Positions 14,435 to 22,597 of a stretch of DNA of 31,343 nucleotides are shown here, one piece after another. The stretch is from DATFEN01 sp035691285. Lineage in GTDB: Bacteria; Acidobacteriota; Vicinamibacteria; Fen-336. The translations under genes were made by a program, and so were the position numbers. The notes below the pieces were generated by a model. It did no database searches and had not been told where the DNA came from. It saw nothing but the letters and a program-made list of their open reading frames with translations. The stretch spans positions 1 to 31,343 of the forward strand of contig DASSJI010000307.1 in the NCBI GenBank assembly GCA_035691285.1. The letters are read 5' to 3'. Each line of letters starts with the position of its first letter. Within the stretch, counting starts at the first letter, position 1.

Positions 14435-16870
14435 CTACTCGGACCGCAGCGCCACGGCCGGGTCGATGCGCATCGCGCGTCGCGCGGGCACCCAGGCCGC
14501 AGCCAGCGAGGCGAGCGCCAGCGCCGCGGTGACGGCGGCGAGCAGCGCGGGGTCCCACGCGACCGCGCCGCGCAGCGCCGACGAGAGCGCCCGCCCCATG
14601 CCGAATGCCAGCACCACGCCGGCGCCCAGCCCCACCGCCGCCAGTCGGAGGGCCTGGCCCACGGTGAGGCCCAGCACGTTCCGCCTGGTTGCGCCCAGGG
14701 CCATGCGCACTCCGATCTCGACCGTGCGCAGGCTCACCCGGTACGAGAGGAGGCCGTAGACGCCGCTCACGGCCAGCACCAGGGCCAGCACGCCGAACGA
14801 GGCCATCATGCCGGCGATGTACTGCATCCCGATGGTGCCTCGGTGGATCGCGCGCCGCATGCTCAGCACGTCGTCCGCCGGCTGGTCCTTGTCCACGTCC
14901 ATCAGGGCGCGGCGCGCGGCGGGCCCGAGCGTGTCGGGATCCCCCGTGGTGCGCAGCGCGAACGCCAGGCGCGTCCGCGGCTCCTGGCGCATGGGCACGT
15001 ACATCGTCGAGTAGTTGCGCCGCGTGACCCAGTGGTGGATCACGTCGCCGCAGACGCCGACCACCGTCAGCCAAGGCTGGTCGCCCTCGCGGGTCGCGGT
15101 GCGGAAGCGCTTGCCGAGCGCGTCCTGCCCCGGCCAGAACCGCTGGGCGAAGGAGCGGCTGACCACGGCCACGCGCGGCGCGTCGGCGTCGTCGCCCTCC
15201 TCGATCGCTCGCCCCTCGAGGAGGGGCAGCCGCATCACGGCGAAGTAGCTGGGCTCGACCCAGCGGGCGTCCACGTTCGGCGGATCCGCGTCCTTCGCGA
15301 GCGGCTGGCCCTCGATCTCGACGCCGCGCCAGTTGTTGCTGCCGCGCGCGGGCAGCACGTTCGCGGCCGTCACTCCCGTGACGCCAGGCAGCGCGGCGAA
15401 GCGGGCGGAGACATCGCGCACGAAGCCCAGGCGCTGCTGGGGCTCCGGGTATGCGCGCTCGGAGAGGCCGACGTCGAGCCCCAGCAGACCCTCCGGCTCG
15501 TACCCTTGCGGGCCGTTCAAGAGCGCGAGGGAGGAGCGGACGGCCAGGCCCGCCGTCGCTACCAGCACCAGCGCCGCTGCCATCTGCACGACCACGAGCG
15601 CGTCCCGCCCGCGCTGGCGCCCTCGCCCGGCGGTAGACGCGCGGCCGCCTTCGTGCAGCACGTCGCTCGCCGAGGCCCTCGTGACGCGCAGGGCCGGGAT
15701 CGCGCTGAACAGCCCGGCCGCAACAAGCCCCAGCGCGGCGCTGAAGGCGAGCGTGCGCCAGTCCGCGCCGAGGTTGTTCCAGCCCGGCAGGTAGCGGAGG
15801 ATCTCGGCCGGCATGTTCTCGCGCGCGATCCGCGCGCCGAGGGCCATGAGCGGGATCGACAGCGCGGTCGCCCCCAGCGCCATCACGACTCCTTCCGTGA
15901 AGAGCTGGCGGACGACGTGACGGCGCGCGGCTCCCAGCGCCATCCGCAGGGCCAGCTCGCGCTGCCGCTCGGCGCCCCGGGCCAGCACCAGGTTCGCGAC
16001 GTTCACGCACGCGATGAGCATCACCAGGACGGCCGCCGCCTGCCAGATGGCGAGGACCTGAGGGAGCACGGGATCTCCGAAGCCGATGTTGAAGGGCATC
16101 ACCTCGATGCCGCGCCCCGTGTTCGTCTGGGGATACTCCGCTTCGAGCCGCTTGGCGATGACTCCCAGGGCTGCCTTCGCCTCGCCGATCGACTGCCCCT
16201 CCGCCAGCCGGCCGATCACGCTGAGGGAGTGCTGGTCGCGGCGCGCTTCGCCCGGAGCGGGCAGGACGAGAGGCACCCAGGCCTCCGACCCCTCCGGGAA
16301 CTGGAACTTCGGCGGCGCGATGCCCACCACGTCGTAGGGCTCGCCGTTGAAGGTCACCGTGCGGCCCACCATCGGCTCGCCTCCGAAGGTCCGACGCCAG
16401 AGCGCGTCGCTCAGGATCACGCGACGGTCCTGGCCTTCACGCGCCTCGTCCGGGGTGAACGCACGGCCGGCCGCGGGACGCACCCCGAGGGCCTCGAAGA
16501 AGCCGGGGGAGACGAGAGCGGCCTCGACGCGCTCGGCCCCCGCGTCGGCCCGCAGGTTCGCCTCCCAGCGGCCCATCGCGATCATCTCGGCCAGGCCGCC
16601 GCGGCCCTGCGCCTCCCAGTCGAGCAGGTTGGCGGGCGCGACCGTGTCCCTGTCGATCCCGCCGAGGTTGAGGTCCGTCTCCGCCACGCGGACGAGGCGG
16701 CTGGCGTTGGGGAAGTCGAACGCCCGCAGGACCAGCGCGTCCAGAAAATTGAAGATGATGCCGTTCGCCGCCAGACCAATCGCAAGCGTGCCAACCATGA
16801 GCAGGCTCGCTCCCGGAGTCTTCGCCAGCGACCGCCACGCATAACGCACGTCGTTCGCGAACTGGGACAT
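14435..16870 (-). CDS. ADOP-type MacB/FtsX-like permease (orphan)
   Basis: The 811-residue protein starts at ATG 16870 with AGGAGGT just upstream. It opens MSQFANDVRYAWRSLAKTPG, the usual start of ADOP (acidobacterial duplicated orphan permease) proteins. A membrane helix (LLMVGTLAIGLAANGIIFNF) follows, then a periplasmic MacB_PCD domain. Three FtsX helices come next (VLMLIACVNVANLVLARGAE...), then a second duplicated half with another PCD domain and closing helices, ending PARRAMRIDPAVALRSE. The family resembles the permease of macrolide/lipoprotein ABC transporters but is encoded without an ATPase, as here. The function is unproven, and expansion of this family is a hallmark of Acidobacteriota. 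It is divergent from the KAS III gene. Confidence 0.9.
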   Translation of the reverse strand: MSQFANDVRYAWRSLAKTPGASLLMVGTLAIGLAANGIIFNFLDALVLRAFDFPNASRLVRVAETDLNLGGIDRDTVAPANLLDWEAQGRGGLAEMIAMGRWEANLRADAGAERVEAALVSPGFFEALGVRPAAGRAFTPDEAREGQDRRVILSDALWRRTFGGEPMVGRTVTFNGEPYDVVGIAPPKFQFPEGSEAWVPLVLPAPGEARRDQHSLSVIGRLAEGQSIGEAKAALGVIAKRLEAEYPQTNTGRGIEVMPFNIGFGDPVLPQVLAIWQAAAVLVMLIACVNVANLVLARGAERQRELALRMALGAARRHVVRQLFTEGVVMALGATALSIPLMALGARIARENMPAEILRYLPGWNNLGADWRTLAFSAALGLVAAGLFSAIPALRVTRASASDVLHEGGRASTAGRGRQRGRDALVVVQMAAALVLVATAGLAVRSSLALLNGPQGYEPEGLLGLDVGLSERAYPEPQQRLGFVRDVSARFAALPGVTGVTAANVLPARGSNNWRGVEIEGQPLAKDADPPNVDARWVEPSYFAVMRLPLLEGRAIEEGDDADAPRVAVVSRSFAQRFWPGQDALGKRFRTATREGDQPWLTVVGVCGDVIHHWVTRRNYSTMYVPMRQEPRTRLAFALRTTGDPDTLGPAARRALMDVDKDQPADDVLSMRRAIHRGTIGMQYIAGMMASFGVLALVLAVSGVYGLLSYRVSLRTVEIGVRMALGATRRNVLGLTVGQALRLAAVGLGAGVVLAFGMGRALSSALRGAVAWDPALLAAVTAALALASLAAAWVPARRAMRIDPAVALRSE

Positions 16871-16922
16871 CGGGACCTCCTCGGCAGGGGACCTCGATGT
16901 CGGAACGCGCGGGTGTGGCGAA

Positions 16923-17002
16923 GAGTTCCGAGAACTCGCGGTCGGACGGGCTCGAGGTGGAGGCGGAACCATCCGTCGGAAAATCGGACTCTCTGCTAGT
17001 AT
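16923..17002. promoter_or_regulatory. Divergent promoter region with inverted repeat (permease / KAS III)
   Basis: GAGTTC-CGA-GAACTC at 16923-16937 is a perfect inverted repeat with a 3-base centre, 53 bases upstream of the permease start. Towards the KAS III gene, TAGTAT at 16997-17002 could be a -10 and GGAACC at 16965-16970 an ECF-like -35, although the spacing to a matching -10 is not convincing. The operator call is stronger than the promoter calls. Confidence 0.35.
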
Positions 17003-17033
17003 TCCTCCCGCCTCAATCCCAGGCCGGGGGTGT

Positions 17034-18113
17034 ATGACCCAGCAACGTAGCGTGATTTGTGGAACCGGCAGCCACATCCCCAGCGAAGTCGTGCCCAACG
17101 CGCACTTCCTTGGGCGCGAATTCCGTGCTCCCGACGGCAGCGCGATCGGCAAGAGCAACGAGGAGATCCTGCGGCAGTTCGAGGCGATCACTGGGATCCG
17201 CGAGCGTCGCTACGCCTGCTCCAGCCTGGTGAGCTCCGACCTGGGAGCGGATGCGTCCGAGCAGGCTCTGGCGTCCGCTGGCTGCGATCGGGAGGACCTC
17301 GACTACATTCTGTTCGCCCACAATTTCGGCGACGTCCGCGCGGGCTCCAACGTCCCGGACCTGGTCCCGGCTCTCGCCGCGCGCGTCAAGGCCAAGCTGA
17401 AGATCCGCAACCCACGCACCGTCGCTATGGACCTGGTGTTCGGATGCCCGGGCTGGCTGCAGGGCGTGATCCAGGCCGACGTAATGATCCGTTCGGGCGA
17501 GGTTCGGCGAGTCCTGGTGATCGGCGCCGAGACGCTGTCGCGCGTTTCCGATCCCCACGACCGCGACTCCTTGATCTATGCCGACGGGGCGGGAGCCGTG
17601 ATCCTGGAGGCTCGGGACGCCGGCGACTGGGGCATCCTGGCCCATGCCGTTCGTTCCGACACTCTCGAACACTGCGGGATGCTCATGATGGGGCCGTCGT
17701 ACAAGAAGGAGAGCTTCCTCGAAGCGCTGTTCCTGAAGATGGAAGGACGCAAGCTGTACCGCTATGCCCTCTGCACCGTGGCGGGCGCGATCAAGGAAGC
17801 GCTGGATCGCGCGTCGGTCGACCTGCGTGATGTTGCCAAGGTCCTCATCCACCAGGCCAACGGCAAGATGGACGAGGCGATCCTGTTGGCGCTGTACGAA
17901 ATGTGCGGGATTCCGGCCGTTCCGGAGCGCGTCATGCCCATGACCATCTCGTGGCTGGGCAACAGCTCGGTAGCGACGATTCCCACCCTGCTCGACCTGA
18001 TCAGGCGCGACCGCCTCGACGGCCACCGGATCCGCCCGGGCGACACGATCGTGTTCGCTTCGGTAGGCGCGGGCATGCATGTCAACGCCGTGGTCTACCG
18101 AGAGAGCCCATGA
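17034..18113 (+). CDS. 3-oxoacyl-ACP synthase III-family (KAS III-like) protein
   Basis: This 359-residue thiolase-fold protein opens SVICGTGSHIPSEVVPNAHF and continues IGKSNEEILRQFEAITGIRE with the GIxERR entry motif. The catalytic triad is visible: Cys138 in DLVFGCPGWLQG, His273 in VLIHQANGKMD and Asn310 in SWLGNSSVATIP. All three residues needed for condensation are present, so it should be active. It stands alone, without fabD/G/acpP neighbours, so it probably serves a special product (alkylresorcinol-, pyrone- or lipid-type) or starter condensation rather than housekeeping FabH. It is longer than FabH (about 320 residues) because of an insert near residues 30-40 and loops around 215-240. 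The ATG at 17034 has a weak GGGGGTGT upstream. Confidence 0.88.
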   Translation: MTQQRSVICGTGSHIPSEVVPNAHFLGREFRAPDGSAIGKSNEEILRQFEAITGIRERRYACSSLVSSDLGADASEQALASAGCDREDLDYILFAHNFGDVRAGSNVPDLVPALAARVKAKLKIRNPRTVAMDLVFGCPGWLQGVIQADVMIRSGEVRRVLVIGAETLSRVSDPHDRDSLIYADGAGAVILEARDAGDWGILAHAVRSDTLEHCGMLMMGPSYKKESFLEALFLKMEGRKLYRYALCTVAGAIKEALDRASVDLRDVAKVLIHQANGKMDEAILLALYEMCGIPAVPERVMPMTISWLGNSSVATIPTLLDLIRRDRLDGHRIRPGDTIVFASVGAGMHVNAVVYRESP

Positions 18114-18317
18114 CTCGTTGCGCGGCAGAGCGGATCGGCTGATTCGCGTTTGATGGCGTGACACGATGCGGCCTTCCGGGCGCTCGTCCTCTCGCGTGCG
18201 GGCCCTTGTCATTCCTTACCGCCTCGACGTTGCCGACGTGATATCATCGTTGGACACTGAGCTGCGTGGGCTGCTCCAAAGCCCCTCCACGAGCCCCGTG
18301 CCGTGAGAGGAACGCCC

Positions 18318-18749
18318 ATGACCGCAGCCATCACCATCGGCCGTCCCGCCCCCGGCGTGGGCAGCTCCAGCGGGATCCGGCTCGAGTACTGCGGCTTCCG
18401 CAACACCGAGGTGAGCCGCGAGTACGTGCTCCTCGCGCGGCTCCTGGACGACGAGCGCGAGTACGTGGTGGCGATCGCGCACGCGGCTTTCGCATCGAGG
18501 CGGGTGTCGTTCCAGGACGGCCCCGACATCTGTTTCCAGAGGCTGCGTCGCGAGCTGCTCGGCCAGTCCCTGCTCCCGCTCCCACCGCTGACGATCACGG
18601 AGGTCGAGCTGGCCGCCTATCGCACGGCGCACGCGCCTGTCGCCACACGGCGCGCGGCGGCGGCGATGCTGTGGCCCGCGGGATCGGAAGGCAACCCGGC
18701 GCCGCACCCGGGGATCGAAAACAAGGCGGGCACGGCCCCGCGCACCTGA
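18318..18749 (+). CDS. Hypothetical protein, possibly DUF1488-like
   Basis: ATG 18318 follows GAGAGGAAC. The 143-residue product contains RLEYCGFRNTEVSREYVLLA, LLDDEREYVVAIAHAAFASR and RVSFQDGPDICFQRLRRELL, then TITEVELAAYRTAHAP and a low-complexity tail. The arrangement of a short beta-rich part, a conserved RVSFQDGPDICFQRL block and a helical end is reminiscent of small DUF1488-type proteins, but the match is loose. There is no signal peptide. Its TGA lies 14 bases before the ATT start of the RRM gene, so the two are probably co-transcribed. Confidence 0.6.
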   Translation: MTAAITIGRPAPGVGSSSGIRLEYCGFRNTEVSREYVLLARLLDDEREYVVAIAHAAFASRRVSFQDGPDICFQRLRRELLGQSLLPLPPLTITEVELAAYRTAHAPVATRRAAAAMLWPAGSEGNPAPHPGIENKAGTAPRT

Positions 18750-18763
18750 AAGAAGGACATCCC

Positions 18764-19114
18764 ATTCAGCCCAAACTATTCGTCGGTAACCTCAGCTACG
18801 AGATCACCCCGGACCAGCTACGCGAGCTCTTCACGCAGGCCGGCTCCGTGAGCGACGTCTCGATCCCGCGGTCGCACGAGGACGGCCGTCCCCGCGGCTT
18901 CGCCTTCGTCGAGATGGCGAGCGCGGAAGCCGCCCAAACCGCGGTCGACAGGTTCAACGGCTACGAGTTGGACGGACGCGCGCTTCGGGTCAACGAGGCC
19001 GGCCAGCCCGGACCGCGCGCGCGGTTTGACGGCGGCCGACCCGGCCCGCCCGGCTTCCGGCCGCGCCGGAAGGGCAGCCGCCGCAACGTGCGCGCGCGGA
19101 AGCGGGGCTTCTGA
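18764..19114 (+). CDS. RRM-domain RNA-binding protein with likely ATT start
   Basis: The 116-residue product has one RNA-recognition motif: KLFVGNLSYEITPDQLRELF carries RNP2 (LFVGNL), and GRPRGFAFVEMASAEAAQTA carries RNP1 (RGFAFVEM). AVDRFNGYELDGRALRVNEA closes the domain. A basic Gly/Pro/Arg tail of about 35 residues follows (RFDGGRPGPPGF, RRKGSRRNVRARKRGF) and should add RNA affinity. The family normally begins one or two residues before KLFVGNL. Here that codon is ATT (18764), with AGAAGGAC ending 5-6 bases before it. No ATG, GTG or TTG lies in frame nearby. A CTG at 18746 overlapping the upstream stop is the alternative. Such proteins act as RNA chaperones, often in the cold. Confidence 0.85.
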   Translation: MQPKLFVGNLSYEITPDQLRELFTQAGSVSDVSIPRSHEDGRPRGFAFVEMASAEAAQTAVDRFNGYELDGRALRVNEAGQPGPRARFDGGRPGPPGFRPRRKGSRRNVRARKRGF

Positions 19115-19120
19115 GCGGCT

Positions 19121-19136
19121 CGAGTCCTGGGACTCG
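19121..19136 (+). terminator. Hairpin after the RRM gene
   Basis: CGAGTCC-TG-GGACTCG gives a perfect inverted repeat, effectively a 6-bp stem with a CTGG loop. It begins 7 bases after the stop codon and is followed by CTTGTG rather than a full T-run. It also lies between convergent genes, so it may end either transcript. Confidence 0.45.
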
Positions 19137-19167
19137 CTTGTGATCCGGGAGCACCGCCGGCCGCGCC

Positions 19168-21594
19168 CTACTCAGAGCGCAACGCTCGCATCGCCGGGAT
19201 CGAGAGGGCCCGCCATCCCGGCACGGCGATGGCCAGCACCGCCACCGCGAGCAGCGTCAGAGCCACCGTCAGCAGCGTGACCGGATCGTTCGGGCTCACG
19301 CCGTACAGCAGACTGCTCGCCATCCGCACCGCCACCAGCGCGACCACCAGCCCGCTCGCAAGCCCCACGACCACGGGCCGCAATGACTGGCGCAGCAGCA
19401 GCCCCATCACCTGACCCTGGCTGGCGCCGAGCGCGGTGCGTACGCCGATCTCGCGGGTGCGCGCAGCGACCGCCTGCGCGGTCACGGCATAGGTGCCGAT
19501 CGCCGCCAGGAACAGCGCGAACAGCGCGAATGCGTTGAGCAGGAACAAGGCGAAGCGGCGCGCTGCCAGCGAGGCTTCCAGCGCGTCGTCCAACGACCGC
19601 ACGCTGGCGGCGGGCACCTCCGGGTCGACCGCGCGGAGTTCGCGGCGCAGCGGCTCCGCCAGGAGCATCGGCTCGCCAGCGGTCGAGACAGCGAAGCTCA
19701 TGTTGTTGGCGAGCCACACCGCCACCGGTTGCGGGATTTGCAGGATCGGCACGTACACGTCGAACGTGGCCGGAGCGTCGAGACCGTAATGCTTCACGTC
19801 TCCCACCACGCCCACGATCTCGACGCTGCGCGGCCGCCCGCCGTCGTCGATGGTCAGGGTGCTGCCGATCGGGCTCGCCTCGCCGAAGAAGCGCCGTGCC
19901 AGGCCGCCGTTGACGATCGCGACCGGTGCCGCCTGCGGGCCGTCCGCGGCGGTGAACCCGCGCCCCTTGAGCAGCGGGATTCCCAGCGTACGGAAGTAGT
20001 CTTCGCTGATCATCCGATACTGCGCCGCGGGCGCTCCCGCACCATCAACCAGAGGTCGACCCGCCGTGGCGAAGTTGACGGTCGCCCGCCAGTCCTCGAG
20101 GGGCAGCACCGACGCCGCCGCGGCACCCGCCACGCCCGGCAGCCGCCGCAACCGCAGCGCGAGTCGTTCGTAGAAGGCCGCCAGGGCAGCCGGATTGCCG
20201 TAGCGATCGCGCGGCAACGAGAGCCGCGCCGTCAGCACATGCGGCGCCTGCCAACCGGGATCGACCGAGGAGAGTCGCAGGAAGCTCTGGATCAGGAGCA
20301 CAGCACCCGCCAGGAGGACCAAGGCGAGCCCGAATTCGGATGCGACCAGCACCAGCCGCCCCACCCTGTTGGCGCGCCCGGGGCCCGAGCGCGTGTGCTC
20401 GCGCAACGCGTCCTGCGGATCGGTGCGGGCAGCGCGGAGCGCTGGCACCAACCCGGCCAGGGCGCCGGTGGCCAGCGCGAGCCCGAACGCCAGCAGCGCG
20501 ACCGACGTGTCGAAACCGAGCTGCGTGCGTCGCGGCAGCTCGGCCGGACCGAGGGCCAGCAGCACCCGTAACGCGAATTGGGCAACGACCAGTCCGAGCG
20601 CACCTCCGGCCACGGCCAGCAACACCGTCTCTCCCACCACCAGCCTCACCAGCTCACTCTGGCCGGCACCGATCGCGGCCCGCAAGGCAAGCTCTTGCGC
20701 CCGCGCCGCCACCCGCGCCAGCACCAGGTTCGCCAGATTGACCGCCGCGATGGCCAGCATCAGCGCCATGGCGCCCTGCAGCGTCAGCAACAACACGCGC
20801 ACGCTGCCGACGATCTCGGCGTGGACACCCGCGAGCGAGACGCCGGTCTTGGCCGCGTTGGTCTCGGCGTATTCCTGGCGCAGGCTCTGGGCGATACGGA
20901 CGAATTCGTCCTGGAACTGCGCCGGCGTCACGCCCGGCCCGAGCCGCGCGATCATCCGCATGAAGTCCGCGCCGCGCGCGTTCCGGCGGGCGTCGGTCTC
21001 CAGCACCAGCGGCACCACCAGATCGGCCTCGCGGCCCGGCAGGACGAAGCCAGGGGCCAGCACGCCGATCACCGAATAGCTTTCGCCGTTGAGCCTCAGC
21101 GTGCGCTCCAGCACCGCCGGGTCGGCGGCGAAGCGGCGCCGCCACAGGCCGTGGCTGAGCAGGACCACGCGGCGTCCGCCGGCCCGCTCCTCCTCGGGCA
21201 GAGGGCGCCGCCCGAGCGCCGGGTCGGCGCCGAGCAGCCCGAAGAAGCCCGGCGTCACCCACCTTCCGAGCAGCCGCTCCGGATCTCCATCGCCGGTCAA
21301 GTTGGCGCCCCAGGTGCCGCTGGCGCCCAGCGCTTCCGCCAACCGGCTCCGCTGCTGGTAGTCGAGGAAGTCGGGGATCGAGAACGGCTCGCGACTGCGG
21401 TCGGGACCGGTGGAGTAGACGCAGTACAGCCGGTCGGGATCCCGGAACGGCAGCGGGCGCAGCAGGATTCCGTTCACCAGGCCGAACATCGCGGCATTGA
21501 CGCCTATCGCGGTCGAAAGCGTGCCGACGAACGCGAGCGCGAAGCCGGGCCGGCGCCGGAACCCGCGCACGAGGAGGCGAAGCTGCTCGGTCAT
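19168..21594 (-). CDS. ADOP-type MacB/FtsX-like permease (second copy)
   Basis: This 808-residue protein begins MTEQLRLLVRGFRRRPGFAL, then a first helix FVGTLSTAIGVNAAMFGLVN. A periplasmic MacB_PCD part (SIPDFLDYQQ, RWVTPGFFGLLGADPALGRR, VVLLSHGLWRRRFAADPAVL) follows, and then the helices IAAVNLANLVLARVAARAQE and LALRAAIGAGQ. A duplicated second half ends WRALSIPAMRALRSE. The architecture matches the first permease, but the sequences are clearly diverged, so this is not a recent duplication. No ATP-binding partner is adjacent. It is divergent from the LysR regulator across 84 bases, which suggests that regulator controls it. Export of an efflux substrate or a signalling role is possible but unproven. 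Confidence 0.9.
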   Translation of the reverse strand: MTEQLRLLVRGFRRRPGFALAFVGTLSTAIGVNAAMFGLVNGILLRPLPFRDPDRLYCVYSTGPDRSREPFSIPDFLDYQQRSRLAEALGASGTWGANLTGDGDPERLLGRWVTPGFFGLLGADPALGRRPLPEEERAGGRRVVLLSHGLWRRRFAADPAVLERTLRLNGESYSVIGVLAPGFVLPGREADLVVPLVLETDARRNARGADFMRMIARLGPGVTPAQFQDEFVRIAQSLRQEYAETNAAKTGVSLAGVHAEIVGSVRVLLLTLQGAMALMLAIAAVNLANLVLARVAARAQELALRAAIGAGQSELVRLVVGETVLLAVAGGALGLVVAQFALRVLLALGPAELPRRTQLGFDTSVALLAFGLALATGALAGLVPALRAARTDPQDALREHTRSGPGRANRVGRLVLVASEFGLALVLLAGAVLLIQSFLRLSSVDPGWQAPHVLTARLSLPRDRYGNPAALAAFYERLALRLRRLPGVAGAAAASVLPLEDWRATVNFATAGRPLVDGAGAPAAQYRMISEDYFRTLGIPLLKGRGFTAADGPQAAPVAIVNGGLARRFFGEASPIGSTLTIDDGGRPRSVEIVGVVGDVKHYGLDAPATFDVYVPILQIPQPVAVWLANNMSFAVSTAGEPMLLAEPLRRELRAVDPEVPAASVRSLDDALEASLAARRFALFLLNAFALFALFLAAIGTYAVTAQAVAARTREIGVRTALGASQGQVMGLLLRQSLRPVVVGLASGLVVALVAVRMASSLLYGVSPNDPVTLLTVALTLLAVAVLAIAVPGWRALSIPAMRALRSE

Positions 21595-21621
21595 GGACCG
21601 ACGCTAGCATTCGGATTTATA

Positions 21622-21642
21622 TTCATCAATAATGAAGTTGAT
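21622..21642. promoter_or_regulatory. Overlapping inverted repeats in the permease/LysR divergent region
   Basis: ATCAA-N8-TTGAT (21625-21642) overlaps TTCAT-CAATA-ATGAA (21622-21636). The whole 84-base spacer is AT-rich against a high-GC background. LysR-type regulators bind dyads of this kind in the shared promoter with their divergent target, so these are the best operator candidates. Confidence 0.45.
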
Positions 21643-21678
21643 AGGCGATAAGTTGCGACTATTCGATGGATCACACGA

Positions 21679-22566
21679 GTGAACCTGCGCCACCTGACGA
21701 CGTTCCAAGACATCGTCAAGGCCGGCAGCTTCTCGCGCGCCGCACGGTCGCTCGGCTGCTCACAATCGACGGTCACGCTCCACGTCCAGGCTCTGGAGGC
21801 CGAGCTGGGCGTCGCGCTGTTCCACCGGCGCGGACGCCGCACCTCGCTGACCGAGGCCGGGGAGACGCTGGCGGCGCGATGCGGCGGCGTCCTCGACGGC
21901 CTGGCGAGCCTGAAGCGCACGCTGCAGGAGCTGGCGGCCGGCAACGCCGGTGAGTTGCGCCTCGCGAGCATCGAGCCGCTCGCCAGCCTGAGAGTCCTGC
22001 CGCGGCTGGCCGAGTTCTGCCGCACGCGGCCCCGGCTTTCCGTGCGCCTGGAGATCGGCGGCACCGGAAGCGTATCGCGCGCGGTGGCGGACGGGCGGGT
22101 CGACTTCGGCCTGGCCTCGCTGCCGGCGCCCGAGCTGCGGCTCGCCTTCACGCCGCTGCTGGTGGAGCGGATGGCAGTTCTGCTGCCCCGCCGCCACCGG
22201 CTGGCGCGGGCGCGCCAGGTGCGAGTGCGGGACCTGGCCGGCGAACGCCTGCTGCTGACCGAGCACGGCTGTGCCTATCGCCAGGCCACCGAAGTCGCAC
22301 TCCGGGCCGCGGGCACGCCGGTCGCGTGCAGCATGGAGATCGGCAGCTTGACGGGCCTGGGGCGAGCGGTCGGGGCCGGCCTCGGGCTCGCCATCATGCC
22401 CCGCGCGTGGCTGGAGCCGCCGCCCGCGGGCACGCTCGCGCGGGACCTGACCGGCGCCGAGATCGGGCTGCGCGTGGGCTTGCTGCAACGCAGCGACGGC
22501 CCGCCGCCGCCGCCCGCCGCCGCCTCCTTCCTGGAGTTGCTGTTGAAACAGCCACTCGAGGCCTGA
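21679..22566 (+). CDS. LysR-family transcriptional regulator
   Basis: This 295-residue protein starts at GTG 21679. The N-terminal winged helix-turn-helix is MNLRHLTTFQDIVKAGSFSR, AARSLGCSQSTVTLHVQALE and AELGVALFHRRGRRTSLTEA. A linker helix and a substrate-binding domain follow: GELRLASIEPLASLRVLPRL, VDFGLASLPAPELRLAFTPL and GLGRAVGAGLGLAIMPRAWL. The full length is normal for the family. LysR regulators are usually autoregulated and activate a divergent gene in response to a small ligand. The divergent partner here is an ADOP permease, an unusual target. The ligand cannot be guessed. Confidence 0.92.
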   Translation: MNLRHLTTFQDIVKAGSFSRAARSLGCSQSTVTLHVQALEAELGVALFHRRGRRTSLTEAGETLAARCGGVLDGLASLKRTLQELAAGNAGELRLASIEPLASLRVLPRLAEFCRTRPRLSVRLEIGGTGSVSRAVADGRVDFGLASLPAPELRLAFTPLLVERMAVLLPRRHRLARARQVRVRDLAGERLLLTEHGCAYRQATEVALRAAGTPVACSMEIGSLTGLGRAVGAGLGLAIMPRAWLEPPPAGTLARDLTGAEIGLRVGLLQRSDGPPPPPAAASFLELLLKQPLEA

Positions 22567-22597
22567 ACCGTGCCTGGCGTCTCGACGAAGCGTCTGA

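Noticed and set aside
14402..16999. 865-codon plus-strand open frame
   Set aside because: Antisense shadow of the ADOP permease, with repetitive RRHG-type residues and no recognisable domain.
18166..18306. 46-codon ORF ahead of the DUF1488-like gene
   Set aside because: No ribosome site and no coding-like composition. It probably lies within the promoter region.
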